Assembly (NCBI GenBank): GCA_040880125.1
Contig: JBBDJB010000056.1
Span: 124,001-188,000, forward strand
DNA: 64,000 nucleotides
Reading direction: 5' to 3'
Source: JBBDJB01 sp040880125
GTDB taxonomy: Bacteria; Planctomycetota; Planctomycetia; Pirellulales; JBBDJB01
Positions within the stretch are counted from its first letter, which is position 1; each line of letters begins with the position of its first letter. The position numbers were made by a program, and so were the translations under genes. Positions 43,087 through 52,455 of this stretch are shown piece after piece. The notes beneath the pieces were generated by a model, which worked only from the letters and a program-made list of their open reading frames with translations, was not told the DNA's origin and searched no databases.

Positions 43087-44829
43087 ATGTTCCGCATCCG
43101 GCGGATTTATGACGACGCCTTACCTGTGAATCAGGCCGCCATCGCGGACGTGCAACAGATTCTCCGCGATCGCTTCTCGGGCTTGCGCCAAGAAGAGATC
43201 GCCAAGCTGCCGGAAAAGCTGCGCAGCCCGGTCAAGCAGGGCTTCCGACCGGTGCTGTACGTGGCGGAGAAGACGCCGGGCCGCGTGCTGGGCTTTGCGC
43301 TAGTGCTGCACGATCCGACGATCGGGTTTTTCTTCCTGGAGTTTCTTGCCACGGCCGAGGGCGTCAAAGGCCGCGGCGTGGGGGCCGCCCTGTACGAACG
43401 CGTGCGGGACGAAGCCATCGTACTGGGCACAAAGGCCGTCTTCTTCGAGTGTCTGCCCGATGAACCGGACCGATGCTCAAGCGAAGCGATCCGCAAGGAG
43501 AATGCCGCCCGGCTGCGATTCTACGAAACCTACGGAGCGCGTCCAATCATCAATACCGCCTACGAGACGCCCGTCCCCGACGGAGAGGACGACAACCTTC
43601 CGCACCTGGTGTACGACGGGCTGGACGGCAGCGCTCCGCTTCGGGCCGCCTTCGTTCGCCAGGTGATCGCCGCCATTCTGGAGCGCAAATACGGCGAGGT
43701 GTGCCCGCCGGAGTACATCCGCAAAGTGGCCCAGTCGGTCCGAGACGATCCGGTGTGGCTGCGCGACTTCCGCTACGTCAAGAAGATCCCGGAGCACAAG
43801 CGAGCCGGCACGGAGCGGCCGGAGCGCGTGGTTATGATCGTCAACGACAAGCACGACATCCACCACATCCGCGAGCGCGGCTACGTCGAGTCGCCGGTCC
43901 GCATTCCGGCCATTCGCAAGGAGCTGCTGGCCGCTGGGCTGGTCGAGCAGATCGCTCCCAAAAACTACCCGCTCAAACACATCCTGGCCGTGCACGATCG
44001 GGACTTCGTGGAATACCTGCGGCGCGCCGCCGCCAGCGTACCCGCCGGGCGTTCGGTTTACCCCTACGTGTTCCCGATCCGCAACGGCGCCCGGCCGCCC
44101 AAGGAGCTTTCCGTGCGTGCCGGCTACTACTGCATGGACACCTTTACCCCGATCAATGCCAACGCCTTTCCGGCGGCCCGCCGCGCGGTCGACTGCGCGC
44201 TGACCGCCGCCGATGAGATCCTCAGCGGTCGTCGGCTCGTCTACGCATTAATCCGGCCGCCGGGGCATCATGCGGAGCGGCGCGCCTTCGGCGGCTTCTG
44301 CTACTTCAACAACTGCGGCGTGGCTGCGGAGTACCTCATCCCGCACGGCAAGGTCGCCATCCTCGATGTCGATTACCATCACGGCAACGGGCAACAATCA
44401 ATTTTTTACGAGCGGGCCGACGTGCTGACGCTATCGATTCACGGCGATCCGGACTTCGCGTACCCCTATTTCGCGGGCTTTGCCGACGAGCGCGGCAGCG
44501 GCGCCGGCGAAGGCTACAACCTCAACTATCCGCTGCCGGAAGTGCAGGACGGCGAAAAGTACCGCAAGACGCTGCAAAAGGCGCTGCGTGCCGTGAGTGA
44601 ATTCCGACCGACGTTTCTCATCGTCGCGCTGGGCCTCGATCCGGCCAAAGGCGATCCCACCGGAACGTGGATGCTTGGTGCAAAGGACTTCGAGATGAAC
44701 GGCCGCATGATCGGGCAATTGAAGCTGCCCACGCTCGTCGTGCAGGAAGGCGGCTACCGCACGCGAACATTGGGCATCAACGCGCGGGCGTTTTTTCAGG
44801 GACTGGTCGCCGGAGCACTAGGACCATGA
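43087..44829 (+). CDS. Fusion of GNAT acetyltransferase and HDAC/acetylpolyamine-amidohydrolase domains
   Basis: 580 residues from ATG at 43087 with GGGAG upstream. Residues 1-215 are a GNAT domain with the acetyl-CoA loop VKGRGVGAALYE (93-104). From about 245 the sequence is the HDAC superfamily: PPGHH at 391-395, DVDYHHGNG at 427-435 (zinc ligands Asp429 and His431), GLDPAKGDP with Asp518, and GGY ending in Tyr557. It resembles acetylpolyamine amidohydrolases in the KGDPTG form. One polypeptide can thus in principle both add and remove acetyl groups on an amine. The last base region overlaps the next gene by 4 (ATGA). Confidence 0.9.
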   Translation: MFRIRRIYDDALPVNQAAIADVQQILRDRFSGLRQEEIAKLPEKLRSPVKQGFRPVLYVAEKTPGRVLGFALVLHDPTIGFFFLEFLATAEGVKGRGVGAALYERVRDEAIVLGTKAVFFECLPDEPDRCSSEAIRKENAARLRFYETYGARPIINTAYETPVPDGEDDNLPHLVYDGLDGSAPLRAAFVRQVIAAILERKYGEVCPPEYIRKVAQSVRDDPVWLRDFRYVKKIPEHKRAGTERPERVVMIVNDKHDIHHIRERGYVESPVRIPAIRKELLAAGLVEQIAPKNYPLKHILAVHDRDFVEYLRRAAASVPAGRSVYPYVFPIRNGARPPKELSVRAGYYCMDTFTPINANAFPAARRAVDCALTAADEILSGRRLVYALIRPPGHHAERRAFGGFCYFNNCGVAAEYLIPHGKVAILDVDYHHGNGQQSIFYERADVLTLSIHGDPDFAYPYFAGFADERGSGAGEGYNLNYPLPEVQDGEKYRKTLQKALRAVSEFRPTFLIVALGLDPAKGDPTGTWMLGAKDFEMNGRMIGQLKLPTLVVQEGGYRTRTLGINARAFFQGLVAGALGP

Positions 44830-45338
44830 CAATCGAGCCATCCAGTACAACGCCCGCCGTGGAACTGCGGTTCGAGGTGATCCCGGCCGACCGTGCCGCC
44901 GTGCGCTCGATCCTGGAGTCGACCGTTGTCTTCGCCCCGGCGGAGATCGAGGTCGCCATCGAGCTAGTCGATGAACGGCTCAGCAAAGGCGCCGCTTCCA
45001 CTTATGAGTTCATATTCGCCACCCTGGGAGATACGGCGATCGGCTATGCATGCTACGGTCCGATCCCGTTGACGATCGCTCGATACGATCTCTACTGGAT
45101 CGCCGTCGACACGGGCCATCAAGGGCGCCACGTGGCGCGGCGGTTGCTGCAGGAGAGCGAGCGCCGGATCGCCCAGTCCGGTGGCGAGGCGATCTACATT
45201 GAGACGTCCAGCCGCCCCTGCTACGAGCCGGCCCGCTCCTTCTACCTGCGCAGCGGCTATCAGTTGGCGGCCGAACTGCCGCACTTTTACGCCCCCGGCG
45301 ACCACAAGCTCATCTATGTGAAGCGTCTGGTCCCGTAG
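44826..45338 (+). CDS. GNAT N-acetyltransferase
   Basis: 170 residues, start overlapping the stop of the GNAT-HDAC gene (ATGA). The acetyl-CoA motif is VDTGHQGRHVARRLLQESE near 94-112 (Q-G-R-H-V-A), followed by IYIETSSRPCYEPARSFYLR and GYQLAAELPHFY. This is a compact single-domain GNAT. Whether it acetylates the epsilon-amine of beta-lysine, like AblB, cannot be told from sequence: AblB proteins of archaea are longer. It is the last gene of the operon; the following gap of 213 bases shows no clear terminator. Confidence 0.9.
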   Translation: MTIEPSSTTPAVELRFEVIPADRAAVRSILESTVVFAPAEIEVAIELVDERLSKGAASTYEFIFATLGDTAIGYACYGPIPLTIARYDLYWIAVDTGHQGRHVARRLLQESERRIAQSGGEAIYIETSSRPCYEPARSFYLRSGYQLAAELPHFYAPGDHKLIYVKRLVP

Positions 45339-45551
45339 CGCTAATGGCGGTCTGGCCTGGCCGCTCATGCCGCCCCAGTCGCTCGCGCCGTTCGGGGGCA
45401 AGCCTCGAGCCCTCACGGCAAGTTTGAAACGGGACGGCAGACTTCTTATGCTGGTAAAGGGCCGGCGCGCCTTCACCATTTCTCTCCTGCCGTCCTGCTG
45501 CGGATACGAAGCGGGCCTCGACTTGCCCATCTGTGGAGCGTAAGGAACCCC

Positions 45552-47900
45552 ATGCGTACGCCCCTTTCACCGGCTGTGTTCCGTGCGGCGGCTAGTCTTG
45601 CGCTTGTATCGCTACTGACGGCGAGCGCCCGCGCCGCGGACAAGGTGGAGTACAACCGCGACATCCGCCCGATCCTCTCAGACAACTGCTTCGCCTGTCA
45701 CGGGCCCGATGCCGAAGCGCGTCAGGCCGACCTGCGGCTCGATCTTGAGGAGTCCGCCAAAGAGTACGCCGTGGTGCCGGGCGAACCGGGAGTCAGCGAA
45801 GTCGTGCTGCGGATCACCAGCGAAGATCCGGAAGTCCGCATGCCGCCGGCCGAATCCGGCAAATCGCTCACGCCCCAGCAGATCGACATGATCCAGCGCT
45901 GGATTGCCAAAGGTGCCCCGTACCAGCGGCATTGGGCATACGTCCCGCCGCAGCGTCAACCGCTGCCGGACGTCAACAACGAAGACTGGGTAAGCAACTG
46001 GATCGACCGTTTCATCCTCGCACGGTTGGAGGCCGAGGGCCTCTCGCCTTCACCCGAGGCCGACCGCGTGACGCTCATTCGCCGCTTGGCCTTCGATTTG
46101 ACCGGCTTGCCGCCTTCGCCGGAAGAAGTCGACGCCTTCCTAGCCGACCGCGATCCCCAGGCGTATGAGCGGCTGGTCGATCGTCTGCTGTCCTCAGATC
46201 GCTACGGCGAACGCATGGCTGTCTACTGGCTGGACCTGGTCCGCTTTGCGGACACGGTCGGCTACCACGGCGATCAGGACCATCATATCTCGCCCTATCG
46301 CGACTACGTAATCGACGCCTTCAACGACAACCTGCCGCTGGATCGCTTCACGCGCGAGCAACTCGCCGGCGACCTGCTGCCTGTGCCGACGATCGATCAA
46401 CGCATCGCCACCGGGTACAACCGGCTGCTGCAGACGTCGCACGAAGGCGGCGTTCAGCCGAAGGAGTACTTGGCGATCTATGCCGCCGACCGCGTGCGGA
46501 ATCTCTCCGCGGTGTGGATGGGCGCCACCGTGGGCTGCGCCCAATGTCACGACCACAAGTACGACCCCTACACGGCGAAGGATTTCTATTCGATGCAGGC
46601 GTTCTTCGCCGACGTCGACGAAGCGCAGCACTTCACCCGGGGGGGTGACACCGTGCCTACGCGGCGCCCGCCGGAAATCGAAGTGCTCAGCAAGCGCGAG
46701 CGCGAGCGGATCGCCGAATTGGAAGCACGTTTAGCCAGCGGCGACCTCGACGAGGAATTAGTGAAGGAGATCGAGAAGCAGATCGAAGAGATCCGCGACG
46801 GCGCCCGCATGACGATGGTCACCCAATCGATCGAGCCGCGCACGATCCGCATCCTGCCGCGCGGCAACTGGCTGGACGACAGCGGCCTCGTCGTGCAGCC
46901 GGCCGTGCCGGAGATGTTCGGCGACCTTGAGGTCGGCGACCGCCGGGCAACGCGGCTCGACCTGGCCAACTGGCTGACCGATGCGGAAAGCGGCGTCGGC
47001 GGCCTCACCGCGCGAGTGTTCGCCAATCGCTTCTGGTATCTGCTACTGGGCGCCGGCATTTCCGACTCGCTCGACGACTTCGGCGGACAGGGCGAGCCGC
47101 CGGTGCATCCCGAGCTTCTCGACCAACTGGCGGTCGAATTCTACGAAGGCGGCTGGGACGTTAAGCGGCTGATCAAACAGATCGTGATGAGCAGCACTTA
47201 CCGGCAGTCGTCGCGAATCACGCCCGAGCTGGCCTCGCGCGATCTGAACAACCGGCTCTACGCCCGGCAGTCACGCTACCGGCTTGCGGCCGAAATGATC
47301 CGCGACAACGCCCTGGCGATCGGCGGGCTGCTCGTCCTGGACTACGGCGGCGCGAGCGTGAAGCCGTACCAGCCGGAGGATTACTTCCGGCACTTGAACT
47401 TTCCTAAGCGCAACTACCGCCACCACGGCGACCAGCGGCAGTGGCGGCGCGGGGTATACGTTCACTGGCAGCGGCAGTATCTGCACCCGATGCTCAAGGC
47501 TTTCGACGCCCCCAGCCGCGAGGAATGCACCTCACAGCGCTATCGGTCCAATACGCCGCTGGCGGCGCTGGTGCTGCTGAACGATCCGACCTTTGTGGAG
47601 GCCGCCCGGGTGTTCGCCTCCAGGGTGCTGACGGAAGGCGGCGAGAGCGACGACGCCCGGCTCGATTACGCCTTCCGCCAGGCAGTCTCGCGACCGCCCG
47701 ACGACTTCGAGCGGCAGACAATGCTCGAACTGCTCGACGCCAGCCGGGATCGCTACGCCGCCGACACCGAGGCCGCCCAGGAGCTGCTCGCCATCGGCGA
47801 AGCTCCGCCGGCGGAAGAGCTGGACGTGGCCGAGGCCGCCGCCTGGACCTGCATCGCCCGAGCGATCCTGAACATGAATGAGACCATCACCCGCAACTAG
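45552..47900 (+). CDS. Secreted cytochrome-c-like DUF1549/DUF1553 protein
   Basis: 782 residues from ATG at 45552 with AAGGA upstream. The signal peptide is MRTPLSPAVFRAAASLALVS, cleavage near ARA. A planctomycete cytochrome c domain has CFACHG. DUF1549 spans about 145-350 with SNWIDRFILARLEAEGLSPS, ending in CAQCHDHKYDP. A charged helical insert (LSKRERERIAELEARL) separates it from DUF1553 (ANRFWYLLLGAGISDSLDDF to the end). It is co-directional with the DUF1501 gene 38 bases downstream. It is longer than its relative at 19274. Confidence 0.93.
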   Translation: MRTPLSPAVFRAAASLALVSLLTASARAADKVEYNRDIRPILSDNCFACHGPDAEARQADLRLDLEESAKEYAVVPGEPGVSEVVLRITSEDPEVRMPPAESGKSLTPQQIDMIQRWIAKGAPYQRHWAYVPPQRQPLPDVNNEDWVSNWIDRFILARLEAEGLSPSPEADRVTLIRRLAFDLTGLPPSPEEVDAFLADRDPQAYERLVDRLLSSDRYGERMAVYWLDLVRFADTVGYHGDQDHHISPYRDYVIDAFNDNLPLDRFTREQLAGDLLPVPTIDQRIATGYNRLLQTSHEGGVQPKEYLAIYAADRVRNLSAVWMGATVGCAQCHDHKYDPYTAKDFYSMQAFFADVDEAQHFTRGGDTVPTRRPPEIEVLSKRERERIAELEARLASGDLDEELVKEIEKQIEEIRDGARMTMVTQSIEPRTIRILPRGNWLDDSGLVVQPAVPEMFGDLEVGDRRATRLDLANWLTDAESGVGGLTARVFANRFWYLLLGAGISDSLDDFGGQGEPPVHPELLDQLAVEFYEGGWDVKRLIKQIVMSSTYRQSSRITPELASRDLNNRLYARQSRYRLAAEMIRDNALAIGGLLVLDYGGASVKPYQPEDYFRHLNFPKRNYRHHGDQRQWRRGVYVHWQRQYLHPMLKAFDAPSREECTSQRYRSNTPLAALVLLNDPTFVEAARVFASRVLTEGGESDDARLDYAFRQAVSRPPDDFERQTMLELLDASRDRYAADTEAAQELLAIGEAPPAEELDVAEAAAWTCIARAILNMNETITRN

Positions 47901-47938
47901 CGGCCAACCGCTAAGCGGTGCGAATGAGGACCGGCAGC

Positions 47939-49384
47939 ATGAACTTCGGCAACTTTAGCGAACAATTCGCGACGCAGTGCCATCGCCGCACGTTCCTCTC
48001 CCGGGCAGGCGTCGGCCTGGGGGCAACGGCGCTTACCGCCATGCTCGGGCGTGACCTGCTGGCCGCGCAGGACCAGGAGCACTATCGGGGGCTGGCGGGG
48101 CTGCCGCACCATCCGCCGAAGGTCAAGCGGGTGATCTTCCTGTGCATGGCCGGCGGGCCGTCGCACCTGGAGACGTTCGACTACAAGCCGAAGCTGCAAG
48201 AGCTGCACGATCAGCCGATGCCGGAGTCGTACACCGCGGGCCAACCGATTGCACAATTGCAAGGGCAGGAACTCAAGTGCCAGGAGCCGCTGGCGAAGTT
48301 CGCCCGTTACGGGCAGAGCGGCCAAGAGATCAGCGACTTCCTGCCCTGGCACCAGAAGATGGCGGACGACATCTGCGTCATCCGCTCGATGGTGACCGAG
48401 CAGATCAACCACGACCCGGCCCACACGTTCATGAACACCGGCACCGCCATCAGCGGCCGGCCATCGATGGGCTCGTGGATCAACTACGGCCTGGGAAGCC
48501 CCAGCGAAAACCTGCCGGGCTTCGTCGTGTTGACCAGTGTCGGCGGCCGCAACCCGCAGCCAATCGCCTCGCGTCAGTGGTCGGCCGGCTTTCTTCCCAG
48601 CCGCTTCCAGGGCGTCGAGTTTAACGCCAGCGGCGATCCGGTGCTGTACGTCCGCAATCCCGCCGGGATCGACCGCTCGCAGCAGCGGCAGTTGATCGAC
48701 ACGATCCAAAAGCTCAATCAACACCGCAACGAGCAGGTCGCCAATCCCGAGATCGCCACGCGGATCGCTGCGTACGAGATGGCGTTTCGCATGCAGGCGT
48801 CGGTACCGGAGCTGATGGACTTCTCCGATGAACCGCAACAGACGCTCGACATGTACGGCGCGACGCCGGGCGACGGCTCGTACGCCTCCAATTGCCTGCT
48901 CGCCCGGCGGCTGGCGGAACGCGGGGTGCGCTTCATTCACCTTTACCACCGCGGCTGGGATCACCACGGCGACCTGGTCCGCTACATGAACATCTGCTGC
49001 GGGCTGACCGACAAGCCGACCTGGGCGCTGCTGACCGACTTGAAGCAGCGCGGCATGCTGGACGACACGCTGATCATCTGGGGCGGAGAATTCGGCCGAA
49101 CTCCCATGTTTCAGGGCAAGGGCGGCGTCGGACGCGACCATCACATCAAGGGCTTCTCGATGTGGCTCGCCGGTGGCGGCATCCGCAGCGGGACCACCTA
49201 CGGCGCTACGGACGAGCTCGGCTACAACGCCGTCGAGAATGTCGTACACGTCCGGGACCTGCACGCCACGATGCTGCACATGTTGGGCATCGACCACCGC
49301 CGCTTCAGCGTCAAGCATCAAGGGCTCGACATGCGCCTGACCGGTGTAGAAGAGTCGCACGTCGTGCGCGACATCCTCACCTGA
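47939..49384 (+). CDS. Tat-exported DUF1501 protein
   Basis: 481 residues from ATG at 47939 with GAGGA upstream. The Tat-like signal CHRRTFLSRAGVGLGATALT is followed by the body: KRVIFLCMAGGPSHLETFDY, NHDPAHTFMNTG, WGGEFGRTPMFQGKGG and RDHHIKGFSMWLAGGGI, the classic sulfatase-fold DUF1501 blocks. Compared with the protein at 21630 this one has the more typical GEFGRTP motif. It forms the second DUF1549/DUF1501 pair of the window. Confidence 0.94.
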   Translation: MNFGNFSEQFATQCHRRTFLSRAGVGLGATALTAMLGRDLLAAQDQEHYRGLAGLPHHPPKVKRVIFLCMAGGPSHLETFDYKPKLQELHDQPMPESYTAGQPIAQLQGQELKCQEPLAKFARYGQSGQEISDFLPWHQKMADDICVIRSMVTEQINHDPAHTFMNTGTAISGRPSMGSWINYGLGSPSENLPGFVVLTSVGGRNPQPIASRQWSAGFLPSRFQGVEFNASGDPVLYVRNPAGIDRSQQRQLIDTIQKLNQHRNEQVANPEIATRIAAYEMAFRMQASVPELMDFSDEPQQTLDMYGATPGDGSYASNCLLARRLAERGVRFIHLYHRGWDHHGDLVRYMNICCGLTDKPTWALLTDLKQRGMLDDTLIIWGGEFGRTPMFQGKGGVGRDHHIKGFSMWLAGGGIRSGTTYGATDELGYNAVENVVHVRDLHATMLHMLGIDHRRFSVKHQGLDMRLTGVEESHVVRDILT

Positions 49385-49432
49385 TCCGCGCTGACGGCGG
49401 CACTATTGGCCGGCCGCCCGCGCAGGCGCTCA

Positions 49433-50023
49433 CTACCGAAACGCCTGCGAGACTTCTTTGTCGCTCAGCACGATCAGCGCCCAAATGCCAAAGGGCACCT
49501 CCAGCAGGCAACAGGCGCCGATGCAGGGCACCATCGCCAGGATCGCCGCGGTGAGCGCGAGCGGATAATTCTCCAGCTCACGCATCTTCATGCCGCCGAA
49601 GATCATGATGCCGCAAACAAACAGCCCTACAACCGCCGACATGAAATGTGCGAGGGGATTGAAAAACCACCCGCCGACGTTGAGGAAGTTGAAGTTCAGC
49701 CCGCCAAAGACCGTAAAAGCGACCACCGAAGCCAGATTCAAAACCACGCCCACCGTGCCGGCGACCATCAAGCCCGTGGCCGCGCCGCTGACGCGATCGC
49801 GAGCGGTAGCCGTTCCGCCCGGATCCGCCTGCGGTGATCGGTAGGGGCTGTCTTCGGCCGTTACGTCCGATGGCGGGGTCGAAGCGGTCGCCGCTGGCTC
49901 CTGCCACTGGCCCGGAACGCGCACAATTGTATCGCACTCGGGACAGCGGGCGTCGGCTCCGGCAGATTCGTCGGCGACGCGCAGCAGCTTGCCGCAGCTT
50001 GTACAGCGGAATTCAATCGGCAT
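49433..50023 (-). CDS. Zinc-ribbon membrane protein of unknown function
   Basis: 196 residues from ATG at 50023; the frame is open much further upstream, but the zinc ribbon marks the start. Residues 1-35 carry CTSCGK and CPEC, a four-Cys ribbon. A Ser/Thr/Pro linker follows, then four hydrophobic segments (about 85-190) such as GLMVAGTVGVVLNLASVVAF and HFMSAVVGLFVCGIMIFGGM. This architecture is common in planctomycetes and its function is unknown. It is convergent with the DUF1501 gene at 47939 and lies back to back with the helicase gene. Confidence 0.8.
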   Translation of the reverse strand: MPIEFRCTSCGKLLRVADESAGADARCPECDTIVRVPGQWQEPAATASTPPSDVTAEDSPYRSPQADPGGTATARDRVSGAATGLMVAGTVGVVLNLASVVAFTVFGGLNFNFLNVGGWFFNPLAHFMSAVVGLFVCGIMIFGGMKMRELENYPLALTAAILAMVPCIGACCLLEVPFGIWALIVLSDKEVSQAFR

Positions 50024-50251
50024 CAGTGCCGGCCTCGATTGGTGGAGCGATGTCGGGACCCTCGGGTGGGTATTCGGCAGAATATCAGAAATCTTGGCTT
50101 CGCCCGATGGCCCGCGCCACCCGCCAGGAACAGCACCTATCGTCAAACCAGCACAAGTGTTAGGCTGAACTTCTGCGATCGAATCCGGGGCGAGACACCT
50201 GTCAAAAAGACGTAACTTCGCAAACTCCCGGGCGTCGCCGGCCCTCGCCCC

Positions 50252-52276
50252 ATGCCAGGCGCGAACATGGAATTGACGCCTCACCACATCCTCGGGCCCG
50301 AAGGCCGCATCGCCGCGCGCCTGACCGACTACGAGAGCCGCCCGGAACAGCTCGCCATGGCCCAGGCCGTGCAGTCGGCCATCGCCGGGGGGCAACACCT
50401 GGTGGTCGAGGCGGGCACCGGCGTCGGCAAGAGCTTCGCCTATCTGGTGCCGGCCATTCTCGCGGTCACCGATCCCGCGCGCAAAGAGAAGGCGGCGCCG
50501 ACGCGGATTGTCGTCTCCACGCACACCATCAGCCTGCAGGAGCAGCTCATCCAGCAGGACATCCCGCTGCTCAATAGTGTCATCCCGCGCGAGTTCACCA
50601 CCGTGCTGGGCAAAGGCCGCCGGAACTACATCAGCCTTCGCCGCCTGCACAGTGCCCAGCAGCGGAGTGGAAACCTGCTGCACGACCCGCGCGAGCTGGC
50701 CCAGCTCCAGCAGATCGGCGCCTGGGCGACCGACACGAACGATGGATCGCTCAGCGACTTGCCGGTGGTGCCGCTGCCGGCGGTGTGGGACGAAGTGGCC
50801 AGCGACACGAGCAACTGCATGGGCCGGAATTGCCCCCACTATAAGGCCTGCTTTTATTACCAGGCCCGCCGTCGCATGCAGGGGGCGCAAGTGTTGATCG
50901 TGAACCATGCCCTGCTGATGAGCGACATCGCCTTGCGGCGATCCGGCGTCAGCCTGCTGCCGGACTACGATGTGGCCATCTGCGACGAAGCCCACGTGCT
51001 GGAACGCGTGGCCGGCGATCACCTGGGGCTGCGGGTCACCTCGGGCCAAGTCGAGTTCACCCTCAACCGGCTGTACAACGACCGGACCAACAAGGGCCTG
51101 CTCGTGCATCACCGCCGGCCGGATCTTCAACAGGAGGTGCAGCGCTGCCGGGATCACGTCGACCGGCAATTTGGCGGCATCGAGCGGTGGCTCGACGAGC
51201 GCGGCCCCAGCAACGGCCGCGTGGCCGACCCACTCCAACTGACCAACACATTGAGTCCCGCCCTGACCGACCTGGCACGCCGCGTCCACCAGGCCGGGGA
51301 GACGTTCGAGGAGGAGACCGAGCGTCAAGACTTCCTCTCCGCGCGCGACCGACTCATGGCACTGGCCGGAGAGCTGGACCAGTGGCTGCGGCAGTCCATC
51401 GAAGAGACGGTGTATTGGGTCGATTCGCACATCGGGCGCGGCGGATACCGGCGCACTTCATTGGGAGCGGCGCCGCTGAACGTCGGCCCGGAGCTGCGCG
51501 AGCACTTTTTCGACCCGCTGCACAGCGTCATCCTGACCAGCGCCACCCTGTCGGTCGGCAAGCGCCAGGAATTCGACTTCCTGAAGACGCGGCTGGGGCT
51601 TACGCAATCGGAAACGCTGCGGTTGGGCAGTCCCTTCGACTACCAGCGGCAGGTCGAGCTGATCACGCTGCGTGGCATGCCCGACCCGGTGGCGGAAAAG
51701 GATCTCTACGACCGCAAGTGCGCCGAGATGATTCAGCGCTACGTCACGCGCACCGACGGCCGGGCGTTTGTCCTCTTTACCAGCTATCACTCGATGAAGC
51801 GCGTGGCAACGCTCTTGAATTCTTGGCTGACGCGCAACAACTTCGCCCTGTACTGCCAGGCCGACGGCGAACCACGCACGCAGATGCTGCGGCGATTCAA
51901 GGAGAACCCCCGCGGCGTGTTGTTCGGTACCGACAGCTTCTGGCAAGGCGTGGACGTCCGTGGCGACGCCCTGCAGAACGTGATCATCACGAAGCTCCCC
52001 TTCAGCGTGCCGGATCTTCCCCTATTGGAGGCGCGTCTCGAGGCCATCCGACTGGCGGGCGGCAATCCCTTTCGGGACTATCAACTTCCCGAGGCGGTCT
52101 TGAAGTTCAAGCAGGGCTTCGGCCGCTTGATCCGCAGCCGGCGAGATCGAGGGATTGTCGTGATCCTCGATCCCCGCGTGACAAGCCGCCCCTATGGGCG
52201 GACGTTTTTAGAGTCGCTGCCCGACTGCCGGCGGGTCGAGGAATCGGTCGAGGCCGGCGCCGCCACCGATGGTTAA
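50252..52276 (+). CDS. DinG-type ATP-dependent DNA helicase
   Basis: 674 residues from ATG at 50252 (an ATG five codons later is also possible). Walker A EAGTGVGKS is at 53-61, motif II is CDEAH, motif V includes FGTDSFWQGVDVRGDA and motif VI is QGFGRLIRS. Three Fe-S ligands are present, Cys189, Cys194 and Cys200, with the same spacing as Cys194/199/205 of E. coli DinG. The fourth position (E. coli Cys120) is Ser128 here, in KGRRNYISLRRL. The helicase is a 5'-3' XPD-family enzyme working on damaged or R-loop DNA. No exonuclease domain is fused. Confidence 0.92.
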   Translation: MPGANMELTPHHILGPEGRIAARLTDYESRPEQLAMAQAVQSAIAGGQHLVVEAGTGVGKSFAYLVPAILAVTDPARKEKAAPTRIVVSTHTISLQEQLIQQDIPLLNSVIPREFTTVLGKGRRNYISLRRLHSAQQRSGNLLHDPRELAQLQQIGAWATDTNDGSLSDLPVVPLPAVWDEVASDTSNCMGRNCPHYKACFYYQARRRMQGAQVLIVNHALLMSDIALRRSGVSLLPDYDVAICDEAHVLERVAGDHLGLRVTSGQVEFTLNRLYNDRTNKGLLVHHRRPDLQQEVQRCRDHVDRQFGGIERWLDERGPSNGRVADPLQLTNTLSPALTDLARRVHQAGETFEEETERQDFLSARDRLMALAGELDQWLRQSIEETVYWVDSHIGRGGYRRTSLGAAPLNVGPELREHFFDPLHSVILTSATLSVGKRQEFDFLKTRLGLTQSETLRLGSPFDYQRQVELITLRGMPDPVAEKDLYDRKCAEMIQRYVTRTDGRAFVLFTSYHSMKRVATLLNSWLTRNNFALYCQADGEPRTQMLRRFKENPRGVLFGTDSFWQGVDVRGDALQNVIITKLPFSVPDLPLLEARLEAIRLAGGNPFRDYQLPEAVLKFKQGFGRLIRSRRDRGIVVILDPRVTSRPYGRTFLESLPDCRRVEESVEAGAATDG

Positions 52277-52455
52277 CCGACTCGGCACAAAATTTCGCGG
52301 CGCCGAGCGGCGATCCATCCCGCCGCCGGTCGGTTGACCACGCGCTTAAGCCCATTTACATTAAAGGGTTTAGTCGGGTGCGTTCCCTCCGCCTCGGCAC
52401 TTTTCGCGCCCGCGATTGATCGCAACGGCTGCCATCTGGCGCTACGGAACCCGCC

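Noticed and set aside
47897..49360. Long minus-strand open frame of 487 codons opposite the DUF1501 gene
   Set aside because: It is the mirror of a high-GC coding frame; the plus strand has clear DUF1501 motifs, a Tat signal and a ribosome site.
50024..51430. Upstream extension of the zinc-ribbon membrane protein
   Set aside because: The extra 469 codons lie antisense to the DinG-like gene and look like shadow; the zinc ribbon marks the natural N-terminus at 50023.
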